A DNA stretch of 19,814 nt from assembly GCA_002418185.1 (NCBI GenBank), contig DIDN01000031.1, forward strand, positions 1 through 19,814, read 5' to 3'. A program made the translations under genes and the position numbers. Position 1 is the first letter of the stretch. Every line of letters starts with the position of its first letter. Source of the DNA: Deltaproteobacteria bacterium UBA5799 (lineage in GTDB: Bacteria > Desulfobacterota > GWC2-55-46). Below the pieces are notes generated by a model. The model saw nothing but the letters and a program-made list of their open reading frames with translations, was not told where the DNA came from and did not search any database. Shown here in pieces: positions 7,977 to 15,332 of the stretch.

Positions 7977-9335
7977 ATGCAGGTCAGGAAGAGGCTCTTC
8001 GGCACCGACGGCGTAAGGGGAGTGGCGAACATCGAGCCCATGACCGCCGAGATGGCCCTGCAGCTCGGCAGGGCCATAGCCTACATATTCAAGCAGGAGG
8101 AGAGGCGCCACAGGATAGTGGTCGGCAAGGACACCCGGCTCTCGGGCTACATGCTCGAGGGGGCGATGATGGCAGGCATCTGCTCGATGGGGGTCGACGC
8201 GCTCATGGTGGGGCCGCTCCCCACCCCCGGGATAGCGTTCCTCACCTCCAGCATGAGGGCCGACGCCGGGGTCGTCATATCCGCCTCCCACAACCAGTAC
8301 CACGACAACGGCATAAAGTTCTTCTCCAGGAGCGGCCTTAAGCTCGCCGACGAGATGGAGCTTAAGATAGAGGAGTTCATCTTCGAGAACCAGGACCCGA
8401 GCCACCGCCCCACCGCGAGCGAGGTGGGAAAGGCCTACAGGGTCGACGACGCCATAGGCCGATACGTCGTCTTCGCCAAGAACACCTTCCCCAAGGAGCT
8501 TACGCTCGACGGGCTCAGGATCGCCGTTGACTGCGCGAACGGGGCCGCTTACAAGGTGGCCCCGGCTGTCTTCTACGAGCTGGGGGCCGAGGTCATACCC
8601 CTGGGAGTAAAGCCCGACGGCGAGAACATAAACCTCGGCTGCGGGGCGCTCCACCCCGAGGGGCTCGCAGCCGCAGTGAGGGAGTCCGGGGCGCACGCGG
8701 GCTTCGCGCTCGACGGCGACGGCGACAGGTGCATAATGGTAGACGAGAAGGGCAACATCCTCGACGGCGACCATATGCTCGCGGTCTCGGCAGCCTCCAT
8801 GCTCAGGGAGGGCTCCCTCAAGGGCAACACCGTCGTCGCCACAATAATGAGCAACTCGGGGCTCGAAGAGGCGATAGAAAGGGCCGGGGGCAGGGTCGTA
8901 AGGACCTCGGTCGGGGACAGGTACGTCGTCGAGGAGATGCTCAGGCGCGGCTACAACCTCGGAGGCGAGCAGTCCGGCCATATCGTGTACCTCGACCACA
9001 CGACTACCGGCGACGGCGTCATATCCGCCCTGCAGGTCCTTAAGAGGATGGCCGAGGAAGGCAAGCCCCTCTCCGAGCTCGCCTCGGTAATGAAGACCTA
9101 CCCGCAGATACTCCTGAACGTCCGGGTCAGGGAGAAAAAGGACCTGGGCTCCATACCGGCGGTCACAAAGGCCTTGAAGGCGGTGGAGGAGAAGCTCAGG
9201 AACAGGGGCCGCGCCTTCATACGCTACTCCGGCACCGAGCCTCTCGCGAGGATCACCATAGAGGGCGAGAAAGAGGACGAGATTTCAATCATGGCGAACG
9301 AGCTGGCGGAGTTGCTTAAAAAGGAAATAGGCTGA
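7977..9335 (+). CDS. glmM: Phosphoglucosamine mutase GlmM
   Basis: GlmM converts glucosamine-6-phosphate to glucosamine-1-phosphate, the step before UDP-GlcNAc for peptidoglycan and lipopolysaccharide. The 452 residues cover the four-domain phosphohexomutase fold. The N-terminal RLFGTDGVRG is diagnostic. The phosphoserine loop reads SASHN with the catalytic Ser at 104; the next residue is Q where P is commoner. The metal loop DGDGDR spans 246-251, the sugar-binding loop is GEQSGH, and the phosphate-binding loop near the C-terminus is RYSGTEP. The ATG is well supported by GGAAGGAG seven to ten bases upstream. It closes the c-di-AMP module, and in other bacteria GlmM inhibits CdaA directly. A 119-bp gap with a long hairpin follows. 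Confidence 0.97.
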   Translation: MQVRKRLFGTDGVRGVANIEPMTAEMALQLGRAIAYIFKQEERRHRIVVGKDTRLSGYMLEGAMMAGICSMGVDALMVGPLPTPGIAFLTSSMRADAGVVISASHNQYHDNGIKFFSRSGLKLADEMELKIEEFIFENQDPSHRPTASEVGKAYRVDDAIGRYVVFAKNTFPKELTLDGLRIAVDCANGAAYKVAPAVFYELGAEVIPLGVKPDGENINLGCGALHPEGLAAAVRESGAHAGFALDGDGDRCIMVDEKGNILDGDHMLAVSAASMLREGSLKGNTVVATIMSNSGLEEAIERAGGRVVRTSVGDRYVVEEMLRRGYNLGGEQSGHIVYLDHTTTGDGVISALQVLKRMAEEGKPLSELASVMKTYPQILLNVRVREKKDLGSIPAVTKALKAVEEKLRNRGRAFIRYSGTEPLARITIEGEKEDEISIMANELAELLKKEIG

Positions 9336-9336
9336 C

Positions 9337-9411
9337 GGCGACCTCTAAAAATTGATCTTTTTCCCGGCCTTCCTTGATTGCGGGAAACATCTCTAATTTT
9401 TAGAGGTTGCC
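9337..9411. repeat. 75-nt palindromic element between glmM and pdxJ
   Basis: The arms 9337-9353 and 9395-9411 are 17-base inverted repeats that pair throughout, with a single G-U wobble (9340 with 9408). The loop holds a second stem, TTTCCCG (9360-9366) with CGGGAAA (9381-9387), plus GAT (9354-9356) with ATC (9389-9391). The arm sequence ACCTCTAAAAATT is AT-rich and unlike the coding sequence on both sides. No T-run follows, so it is not a classical terminator. The layout suggests a small dispersed palindromic repeat or a structured RNA element in the operon; its copy number cannot be judged from one window. Confidence 0.75.
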
Positions 9412-9454
9412 TGAAGCGGAATTTTGAATAAGGGCTGGAAGGAGAGTCATCCGG

Positions 9455-10183
9455 ATGTCGAAGCTTTCTGTGAACGTTGACCATGTTGCCACAATAAGGC
9501 AGGCGCGGCTCGGAAGCGAGCCCGACCCGGTCTCTGCCGCCGTGATGGCGGAACTCGCGGGCGCGGACGGCATAACCGTCCACCTCCGGGAGGACAGGAG
9601 GCACATACAGGACAGGGACCTGCATATCCTCAGGAAGACAGTAAAGACCGAGCTGAACCTCGAGATGGCCGCTACCAGGGAGATGCTCGACATCGCCCTT
9701 GAGGTGAAGCCCGACATGGTGACGCTCGTCCCGGAGAAGAGGAAGGAGCTCACCACAGAGGGCGGGCTCGACCTGAAGGCCCATGCCGAGCACCTTAGGA
9801 AGTTCGTGGGGCAGCTCCGTGACGGGCGTATCCGCGTTAACCTATTCATCGACCCTTCCCCTGACGCCGTTAAGGCCTCTGCCAGGGTCGGCTCGGACGG
9901 AGTCGAGCTCCACACGGGCACATACGCCGAAGCCAAAGGTGCGGAGGCAAGAAAGGCCGAGATCAAGAGGATCCACGACTCGGCCGTGCTTTCAAGGAAG
10001 CTTGGCTTGAGGGCGCACGCCGGCCACGGCCTCGACTACGTGAACGTCGGGGATGTCGCGGCAATAAGGGAGATTGACGAGTTCGCGATAGGCTTCAGCA
10101 TCGTCTCCCGCGCGGTCTACACGGGCATGGGAGAGGCGGTCCGCGAGATGAAGCGCCTAATAGCCGAATCGCGGCCCAGGTAA
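9455..10183 (+). CDS. pdxJ: Pyridoxine 5'-phosphate synthase PdxJ
   Basis: PdxJ condenses 1-deoxy-D-xylulose 5-phosphate with 3-amino-2-oxopropyl phosphate to form pyridoxine 5'-phosphate, the last ring-closing step of the DXP-dependent vitamin B6 route. The 242-residue length is typical. Conserved stretches are SVNVDHVATIRQAR (D9, H10), ADGITVHLREDRRHI, the central TLVPEKR segment, LFIDPSPD and AHAGHGLDYVN. The ATG is well supported: AAGGAGAG lies eight bases upstream. It begins just after the 75-nt palindrome and ends seven bases before acpS. PdxJ next to AcpS is a widespread bacterial pairing. Confidence 0.97.
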   Translation: MSKLSVNVDHVATIRQARLGSEPDPVSAAVMAELAGADGITVHLREDRRHIQDRDLHILRKTVKTELNLEMAATREMLDIALEVKPDMVTLVPEKRKELTTEGGLDLKAHAEHLRKFVGQLRDGRIRVNLFIDPSPDAVKASARVGSDGVELHTGTYAEAKGAEARKAEIKRIHDSAVLSRKLGLRAHAGHGLDYVNVGDVAAIREIDEFAIGFSIVSRAVYTGMGEAVREMKRLIAESRPR

Positions 10184-10190
10184 AAAAGCC

Positions 10191-10541
10191 ATGATCCACG
10201 GCATAGGCATAGACGCGATGGAGGTGCCCAGGTTCAAGCGGGCAATGGAGAGGTGGGGGGAGAGGCTCACTGCGAGGCTCTTTACCGGGCCGGAGCTTGC
10301 GTATTCCCTGCGGCACAGGCGGCCTGAGCGCCACCTTGCCGCGAGGTTCGCCGCGAAGGTGAGTTTCTTCAAGGCCCTCGGGAGGCCAGTCCCGTGGAAG
10401 GAAGTCGAGGTGGAAAGGGCCTCGTCCGGCGCGCCCGTACTTAAAATAAAAGGGCTCTCCGAGGGCCTGAGGGTGAGCGTATCCATATCGCACGACGGGC
10501 ATCTCAGCATAGCGGAGACGATAATAGAGAGGGACTCTTGA
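10191..10541 (+). CDS. acpS: Holo-[acyl-carrier-protein] synthase AcpS (metal-ligand Glu missing)
   Basis: AcpS transfers 4'-phosphopantetheine from coenzyme A to a serine of acyl carrier protein. The 116 residues fit the short trimeric AcpS type. Seen here are GIGID with D8, RLFTGPELAY, the PERHLAARFAAK block (45-56), K61 in FFKALG and the closing VSISHDG. The residue after K56 is V57, where the family motif is KE. That glutamate and D8 coordinate the catalytic magnesium in AcpS enzymes. The codon reads GTG where one base change would give GAG. The rest of the protein is intact, so this is either a real variant with altered activity or a base error. The stop overlaps the TTG start of nnr by four bases. 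Confidence 0.88.
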   Translation: MIHGIGIDAMEVPRFKRAMERWGERLTARLFTGPELAYSLRHRRPERHLAARFAAKVSFFKALGRPVPWKEVEVERASSGAPVLKIKGLSEGLRVSVSISHDGHLSIAETIIERDS

Positions 10542-12088
10542 AGGCCGCCGATTCCGAGACCATACGCAAGGTGGATAAGAAAGCCCTGGAGAGGTACGGC
10601 CTTACGGGCCTTCAGCTCATGGAGAACGCCGGAAGGGGCGTTGCCGAGGCCGTATCGAAGGAGCTTACAGGACCGGGCCGGGCGGCCATATTCGCGGGCA
10701 AGGGGAATAACGGCGGCGACGGGTACGTGGCGGCCAGGCACTTGAGGAACTCGGGCCGCGATACTATCGTATATTCCCTTTGCAGGGTGGAGGAGCTAAG
10801 AGGGGACGCCGCGATAAACGCCGGGATATGGCTGAAGATGGGCGGAGAAGTAAGGGAAGTGCTCTCCGTTAAGGACCTCGAAGGGGCCGGGTCCCGGATA
10901 AGGCATTCCGCTATCATGATAGACGCTATATTCGGGACAGGCCTCTCAAGCCCGGTCTCGGGCGTACACGCCGCAACGATAGACCTCGTAAACTCTCTCG
11001 ACACAAAAACCATAGCAGTCGATGTCCCATCCGGCATGAACGCCACGACCGGCGGGGTATTGGGGTGCGCCGTCAGGGCTGACCTGACGGCCACGATGGC
11101 GATGCCCAAGCTCGGCCTGCTCCTTTTCCCTGGAAGGACTTACGCCGGGAGAATCGAGGTAGTAGACATAGGGGTCCCGCGCGAGCTGATTGAAGACGAG
11201 GGCATAAGATGGAACCTCCTTACCGGGGCGGATATAAGGAAGATACTGAGGCCCAGGAGCCCCGAGTCGCATAAGTCCACACACGGGCACCTCCTTGTGC
11301 TCGCCGGCTCTCCGGGCATGACAGGGGCCGCGTTCATGACGGCAGTCTCCGCAATGAGGGCCGGCGCAGGGCTTGCCACCCTGGGCGTGCCTTCGAGCCT
11401 CAACTGCGTAATGGAGGCCAAGACGACCGAGGTGATGAGCCTGGGGCTTCCGGAGACCCCGGAAGGCACACTAGGCGCGGTCTCCTTCGAAGAGGTAAAG
11501 AAGCTCCTTTCCGGCAAGACCGCCGTGGTAGTGGGCCCGGGCATGAGGAGTTCGGATGAAGTGAGGCGCCTTATCGAGGCGCTCATTCATGAGGTCCGGG
11601 TCCCGGTAGTAATAGACGCGGACGGGCTCAACTCCTTCGGCCTGGAAATAGCCGCTGTCAAAAGAGAGGGCCTCAATATCGTCCTTACCCCGCACCCCGG
11701 GGAGATGGCGAGGCTTCTCGGCAGGAGCGCGACAGAGGTCCAGTCGGACAGGGTCGGCGCGGCAGAGGAGCTTGCGCTCAAGACCGGCGGGACCGTCGTC
11801 TTGAAGGGCGCGGCAACCGTCATAGCCGGCCCTTCCGGGAGGATTCACATAAACCCCACCGGGAACCCAGGGCTTGCGACCGCAGGCACGGGCGACGTGC
11901 TCGCGGGAATGATCGGCGGCCTCCTTGCCCAGGGCTATACGCCGGAACAGGCCGCGTGCGCGGCCGTCTACGTCCACGGCCTTGCCGGGGACGAGGTGAA
12001 GAGCGCGCAGGGCGAGCTCGGGATGATGGCAATGGACCTCGTGGCAGGGTTGCCGCGCCTCATGAACTCCTTCGTAGACCGCGTCTGA
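10538..12088 (+). CDS. nnr: Bifunctional NAD(P)H-hydrate epimerase / ADP-dependent dehydratase
   Basis: Nnr repairs damaged NAD(P)H hydrates. The N-terminal YjeF-type domain (about 1-215) epimerises R- to S-NAD(P)HX, and the C-terminal ribokinase-like domain (about 225-510) dehydrates the S form using ADP. N-terminal signs are MENAGRG, NNGGDGYVAAR (57-67), FGTGLSSPVSG and DVPSGMNATTG. C-terminal signs are KSTHGHLLVLAGSPGMTGA, VGPGM, IDADGLN, LTPHPGEMARLLG and AGTGDVLAGM, with the catalytic Asp at 453. At 516 residues it is full length. The TTG start overlaps the acpS stop (TTGA) and follows GAGAGGGA, which supports it. The stop abuts tsaE directly; nnr (yjeF) next to tsaE is a very common bacterial arrangement. 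Confidence 0.95.
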   Translation: MKAADSETIRKVDKKALERYGLTGLQLMENAGRGVAEAVSKELTGPGRAAIFAGKGNNGGDGYVAARHLRNSGRDTIVYSLCRVEELRGDAAINAGIWLKMGGEVREVLSVKDLEGAGSRIRHSAIMIDAIFGTGLSSPVSGVHAATIDLVNSLDTKTIAVDVPSGMNATTGGVLGCAVRADLTATMAMPKLGLLLFPGRTYAGRIEVVDIGVPRELIEDEGIRWNLLTGADIRKILRPRSPESHKSTHGHLLVLAGSPGMTGAAFMTAVSAMRAGAGLATLGVPSSLNCVMEAKTTEVMSLGLPETPEGTLGAVSFEEVKKLLSGKTAVVVGPGMRSSDEVRRLIEALIHEVRVPVVIDADGLNSFGLEIAAVKREGLNIVLTPHPGEMARLLGRSATEVQSDRVGAAEELALKTGGTVVLKGAATVIAGPSGRIHINPTGNPGLATAGTGDVLAGMIGGLLAQGYTPEQAACAAVYVHGLAGDEVKSAQGELGMMAMDLVAGLPRLMNSFVDRV

Positions 12089-12550
12089 ATGGAAGAGACG
12101 GTCAAATACCTGACGTCATCCCCGGAAGAGACCGAGCGCCTCGGAGAGGGGCTTTCGGAGAAGCTCAGGGCAGGGGACTGTGTAGCGCTCACCGGCGAAC
12201 TCGGCGGCGGGAAGACCAGTTTCGCGAGGGGCATGGCCAGGGGGCTCGGCTCGAAAGGGGGCGTAAAGAGCCCGAGCTTCACCATACTCAATATCTACGA
12301 GGGAGGGAGGCTCCCCCTCTACCACATGGACCTTTACAGGATAATGGGCCAGGAAGAGTTCCTTTTCGCCGGCCTCGACGAGTTCATCCACGGAAACGGG
12401 GCCGCGGTCATCGAATGGGCCGAGCGCGCCCCCTCGCTTCTCAGGGATTGCAGGATAACGGTCAGCTTCAGGTATGTGTCGGACACCGAGAGGGAGATCG
12501 AGGTCAGGATAAAAGACGACGCTGGAAAGCACGAAAAGCCTGTGTTATAA
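12089..12550 (+). CDS. tsaE: tRNA t6A synthesis ATPase TsaE
   Basis: TsaE is the ATPase of the TsaB-TsaD-TsaE complex that makes N6-threonylcarbamoyladenosine at position 37 of ANN-decoding tRNAs. The 153-residue length is normal. It shows the P-loop GELGGGKTS (35-43), then SPSFTILNIYEG and LYHMDLYRI, the family equivalents of SPTFTLV and HxDLYRL, and an EWAER block near residue 112. The second G of GGGK is commonly A in other TsaE proteins. The ATG begins one base after the nnr stop with no strong ribosome binding site of its own, so translation is probably coupled. It is the last gene of the close-packed run that starts at folP. Confidence 0.94.
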   Translation: MEETVKYLTSSPEETERLGEGLSEKLRAGDCVALTGELGGGKTSFARGMARGLGSKGGVKSPSFTILNIYEGGRLPLYHMDLYRIMGQEEFLFAGLDEFIHGNGAAVIEWAERAPSLLRDCRITVSFRYVSDTEREIEVRIKDDAGKHEKPVL

Positions 12551-12568
12551 GTGGAAGGCCTACGGGTT

Positions 12569-12596
12569 CCGGAAGGCCCTAAAGGGGCGTTTCCGG
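12569..12596 (+). terminator. Hairpin between tsaE and lpd
   Basis: CCGGAA (12569-12574) pairs with TTCCGG (12591-12596), and inside it GCCC (12576-12579) pairs with GGGC (12585-12588), around the loop TAAAG. It lies in the 72-bp gap after tsaE. No T-run follows, so it could be a weak terminator, a processing site or part of the lpd leader. Confidence 0.4.
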
Positions 12597-12622
12597 CATA
12601 CTAACAGCGGGGGTAATCGAGA

Positions 12623-14014
12623 GTGCGAGAGTACGACATCGTTGTGGTCGGGGCCGGGCCAGGGGGTTACGTCGCGGCCATAAGGGCCGCTCAGCTCGGG
12701 GCCAAAACCGCCCTCGTCGAAAGGGACAGGATCGGCGGCACGTGCCTCAACTGGGGCTGCATACCGACCAAAGCGCTTTATTATTCTGCAAAGGCACTGG
12801 AGGGCGCGAAGCACGCCTCGGATTTCGGCGTGACCGCCGGGGAGATATCATTCGACCTTGCCAAGGCCGTGGAGAGGAAGGACGGGGTCGTAAAGAAGCT
12901 CGTCGGCGGGATCGAGCAGCTCCTGAAGGGCAACAAGGTCGAGGTCATAAAGGGGAACGGGTATCTTGAGTCCGCCGGAAAGGTAAGGGTCGCGAATGAC
13001 GGCTCTACCGAGACCATCGCGGCAAGGTCGATAATCCTCGCCACCGGCTCGGAGCCTGCGATGATACCGGCCTTCAACATAGACCGGAAGAACGTCCTTA
13101 CCTCGACCGAGATGCTTGACCTCAAGAAGGTGCCTGAATCGCTCCTCATAATAGGCGGCGGAGTAATGGGGTGCGAGTTCGCGACCCTCTTCTCCGCATT
13201 CGGGAGCAGGGTCATGATAGTCGAGCTCCTGCCTTCCATACTCGCGACCGAGGACAAGATGGTATCGAGGGTCATAGGCAAGAGGTTCAAGGAGGCGGGC
13301 GTTAACGTACTCACCGACGTGCAGGTCGAGGCGGTAACCCCGGAGGACGGCTGCGTAAAGACCAGGCTCAAGGACGGACGCGAGTTCATGACCGAGAAGG
13401 TCATGGTCGCCATAGGCCGCTCCTTCAATTCCTCAGGCATAGGTCTTGACGCCCTGGGCGTGAATATTGAAAAAGGCAGGATAGCGGTGGACGAGCGCAT
13501 GGAGACGAACGTCAAGGGCGTCTACGCCATAGGCGACGTTACCGGCAAGATGCTCCTTGCGCACGTGGCCTCGACACAGGGCATAGTCGCCGTGAACGCC
13601 GCTCTCGGCAAGGACGCCAGGATGGACTATTCCGTGATACCTGCCGGGATATTCACCGACCCGGAGATAGCGAGCGTGGGTTTAAGGGAGAAGGACGCGG
13701 CGGAAAAGGGCATTGAGGTCAGGGTCGGCAGGTTCCCGTACGCGGCCAGCGGCAAGGCCCTCGGCATGGGCGAGACCGAAGGCTTCGTGCAGATAGTCGC
13801 CGACCCGGGGACAGACAAGGTCCTGGGCTGCTCTATCGTGGGCGCGCACGCCACCGACCTCATAGGAGAGGCGGCTCTCGCCATGAAGGCCGGGGTCACG
13901 GTAAAGGACCTGGCCGGGACGATCCACGCGCACCCGACCCTTCCCGAGCTTGTGATGGAGGCCGCCGAGGACGTGCACGGCATCGCGATCCACAAGATGG
14001 GACGGAAGAGGTAG
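12623..14014 (+). CDS. lpdA: Dihydrolipoyl dehydrogenase (E3)
   Basis: This flavoprotein reoxidises dihydrolipoamide with NAD+ for 2-oxoacid dehydrogenase complexes or the glycine cleavage system. The 463 residues show the FAD-binding GAGPGGY (10-16), the redox-active disulfide motif GGTCLNWGCIPTKA with C41 and C46, an NAD-binding IGGGVMGCEFA segment, the second FAD motif YAIGDVTG and the C-terminal HAHPTLPE with the catalytic His-Glu pair. The start is GTG, opening the expected REYDIVVVGAGPGG N-terminus; GGGGG lies about nine bases upstream. No E1, E2 or glycine-cleavage gene is next to it in this window, so its partner complex must be encoded elsewhere. Mercuric or glutathione reductase is unlikely given the lpd-type active-site spacing and no extra domains. 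Confidence 0.94.
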   Translation: MREYDIVVVGAGPGGYVAAIRAAQLGAKTALVERDRIGGTCLNWGCIPTKALYYSAKALEGAKHASDFGVTAGEISFDLAKAVERKDGVVKKLVGGIEQLLKGNKVEVIKGNGYLESAGKVRVANDGSTETIAARSIILATGSEPAMIPAFNIDRKNVLTSTEMLDLKKVPESLLIIGGGVMGCEFATLFSAFGSRVMIVELLPSILATEDKMVSRVIGKRFKEAGVNVLTDVQVEAVTPEDGCVKTRLKDGREFMTEKVMVAIGRSFNSSGIGLDALGVNIEKGRIAVDERMETNVKGVYAIGDVTGKMLLAHVASTQGIVAVNAALGKDARMDYSVIPAGIFTDPEIASVGLREKDAAEKGIEVRVGRFPYAASGKALGMGETEGFVQIVADPGTDKVLGCSIVGAHATDLIGEAALAMKAGVTVKDLAGTIHAHPTLPELVMEAAEDVHGIAIHKMGRKR

Positions 14015-14044
14015 GTCTTTTTACCTGTGGAGAGGTTTTCCTAA

Positions 14045-15289
14045 ATGGGATTGATAGTCCAGAAGTACGGCGGGACCTCGGTCGGCAACTTGGAGCGCAT
14101 AAGGAACGTGGCCAGGAGGGCCGCCCGCGCCGCAGAGGAGGGGAACCAGGTCGTTGTGGTCCTCTCGGCCATGGCGGGCGAGACCAACAGGCTCGTCGCC
14201 CTCTGCCACGAGGCGAGCGAGTTCCCGATAGGCCGCGAGTACGACCTCGTCATCTCCACGGGCGAGCAGGTCACGATCGGGCTCCTCTCGATCGTCCTGA
14301 AGGAGATGGGGCACAGGGCAAGAAGCTTCACGGGCCACCAGGTCCCGATAGTGACCGATTCCCGGTTCGGCTCGGCCCGGATAGAGTCCATCGACGGGAC
14401 GCGCATAAGGGACGAGCTCTCAAAGGGCTCTATCGTGGTGGTGGCGGGCTTCCAGGGGGTGGACCCGGAGGGCAACATAACGACGCTCGGCAGGGGCGGC
14501 TCGGACACGACCGCCGTCGCGCTCGCCGCGGCCCTTGAGGCCGACCTCTGCGAGATATACACCGACGTGGACGGGGTCTACACCACCGACCCGGGCATCT
14601 GCCAGGAGGCCAGGAAATTGAAGAAGGTCTCCTATGACGAGATGCTGGAGATGGCGAGCCTCGGTGCCAAGGTGCTGCAAACGAGGTCGGTCGAGTTCGC
14701 GAAGAAATACGAGGTCCCGGTGATGGTGAGGTCCTCATTTAACGATTCAGAGGGCACGCTCGTCTGCAAGGAGGACAAGGAAATGGAAAAAGTGGTGGTC
14801 TCAGGCATCACCTACAACAAGAACGAGGCCAAGATATCGGTCCTCCGGGTGCCGGACAGGCCGGGCATAGCGGCCAAGCTCTTCAGGCCGCTTACCGAGG
14901 CGGGCATAAACGTGGACGTCATAGTGCAGAACATAAGCCACGACTCGCACACGGACCTGACCTTCACCGTCTCAAAGGAGGACTACAAGAGGGCCTTGAA
15001 GATAGTCGAGGGCGCGGCGGCGTCCGTCGAGGCCAAGGAGGTGGTGGGAGACGCCGGCATAGCCAAGGTCTCCATCGTGGGCGCCGGGATGAGGAGCCAC
15101 GCGGGAGTTGCCTCGAAGATGTTCGACGTACTGGCCAACGAGGGCATAAACATACAGATGATATCCACCTCCGAGATAAAGATATCGATAGTGGTGGACG
15201 TGAAATACACCGAGCTGGCGGTAAGGGTGCTCCACGAGGCCTTCGGCCTCGGCAAGGGCGACGTGGCCGAGGAGGCCCAGGGCGCATAG
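14045..15289 (+). CDS. lysC: Aspartate kinase (alpha subunit)
   Basis: Aspartate kinase phosphorylates L-aspartate, the first step to lysine (and diaminopimelate), methionine and threonine. The 414 residues contain the kinase domain (1 to about 240), with KYGGTSV at 7-13 and GRGGSDTTA from 149, then two ACT domains (about 263-330 and 342-405), which usually bind feedback inhibitors such as lysine or threonine. There is no homoserine dehydrogenase fusion. GGAGAGG lies eight bases or so before the ATG and supports it. The layout matches the alpha/beta aspartokinases of Bacillus and Corynebacterium, in which the C-terminal part is also made from an internal start; a good internal site is present here (separate entry). 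lpd lies 30 bases upstream and cimA 43 bases downstream. Confidence 0.97.
   Translation: MGLIVQKYGGTSVGNLERIRNVARRAARAAEEGNQVVVVLSAMAGETNRLVALCHEASEFPIGREYDLVISTGEQVTIGLLSIVLKEMGHRARSFTGHQVPIVTDSRFGSARIESIDGTRIRDELSKGSIVVVAGFQGVDPEGNITTLGRGGSDTTAVALAAALEADLCEIYTDVDGVYTTDPGICQEARKLKKVSYDEMLEMASLGAKVLQTRSVEFAKKYEVPVMVRSSFNDSEGTLVCKEDKEMEKVVVSGITYNKNEAKISVLRVPDRPGIAAKLFRPLTEAGINVDVIVQNISHDSHTDLTFTVSKEDYKRALKIVEGAAASVEAKEVVGDAGIAKVSIVGAGMRSHAGVASKMFDVLANEGINIQMISTSEIKISIVVDVKYTELAVRVLHEAFGLGKGDVAEEAQGA
14768..14785 (+). promoter_or_regulatory. Internal ribosome binding site and ATG inside lysC
   Basis: AAGGAGGA at 14768-14775 is a near-complete match to the anti-Shine-Dalgarno sequence. It is followed after seven bases by an ATG at 14783 that is in frame with lysC (codon 247). 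This is a stronger ribosome binding site than those of most annotated starts in the window, including that of lysC itself. Confidence 0.6.
14783..15289 (+). CDS. Predicted aspartate kinase beta subunit from internal start
   Basis: Translation from the internal ATG would yield a 168-residue protein in the lysC frame holding only the two ACT regulatory domains. It begins MEKVVVSGITYNKNEAKISV. In Bacillus subtilis aspartokinase II and Corynebacterium glutamicum LysC, a beta subunit of similar size (about 163-172 residues) is made from an in-frame start at the equivalent place, ahead of the first ACT domain, and assembles with alpha into a2b2 enzyme that is feedback-regulated. The near-ideal ribosome binding site at correct spacing is visible; production of the protein is inferred. 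The alternative is that the purine-rich run simply encodes the Lys-Glu-Asp linker. Confidence 0.55.
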   Translation: MEKVVVSGITYNKNEAKISVLRVPDRPGIAAKLFRPLTEAGINVDVIVQNISHDSHTDLTFTVSKEDYKRALKIVEGAAASVEAKEVVGDAGIAKVSIVGAGMRSHAGVASKMFDVLANEGINIQMISTSEIKISIVVDVKYTELAVRVLHEAFGLGKGDVAEEAQGA

Positions 15290-15292
15290 CCG

Positions 15293-15316
15293 GCGTATTC
15301 CTGCCAGGGCATACGC
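15293..15316 (+). other. Small hairpin between lysC and cimA
   Basis: GCGTAT (15293-15298) pairs with ATACGC (15311-15316), with CCT/AGG able to pair inside. It starts four bases after the lysC stop and ends 16 bases before cimA. There is no T-run. It may be an intercistronic RNA element or chance. Confidence 0.25.
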
Positions 15317-15332
15317 AATTGAGAGTATCAGG

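Noticed and set aside
7356..8999. 547-codon minus-strand open frame across cdaR and glmM
   Set aside because: It is a compositional shadow rich in V, E, G and L, spanning two well-supported genes and the junction between them, with no recognisable domain.
10359..10361. AcpS as a pseudogene because of the missing Glu
   Set aside because: The reading frame is intact, normal in length and coupled to its neighbours, and the other signature residues are present, so a point variant or base error is likelier than decay.
12551..12622. Riboswitch or tRNA in the gap before lpd
   Set aside because: The gap is only 72 bases and contains a single hairpin, with no cloverleaf and no recognised riboswitch core.
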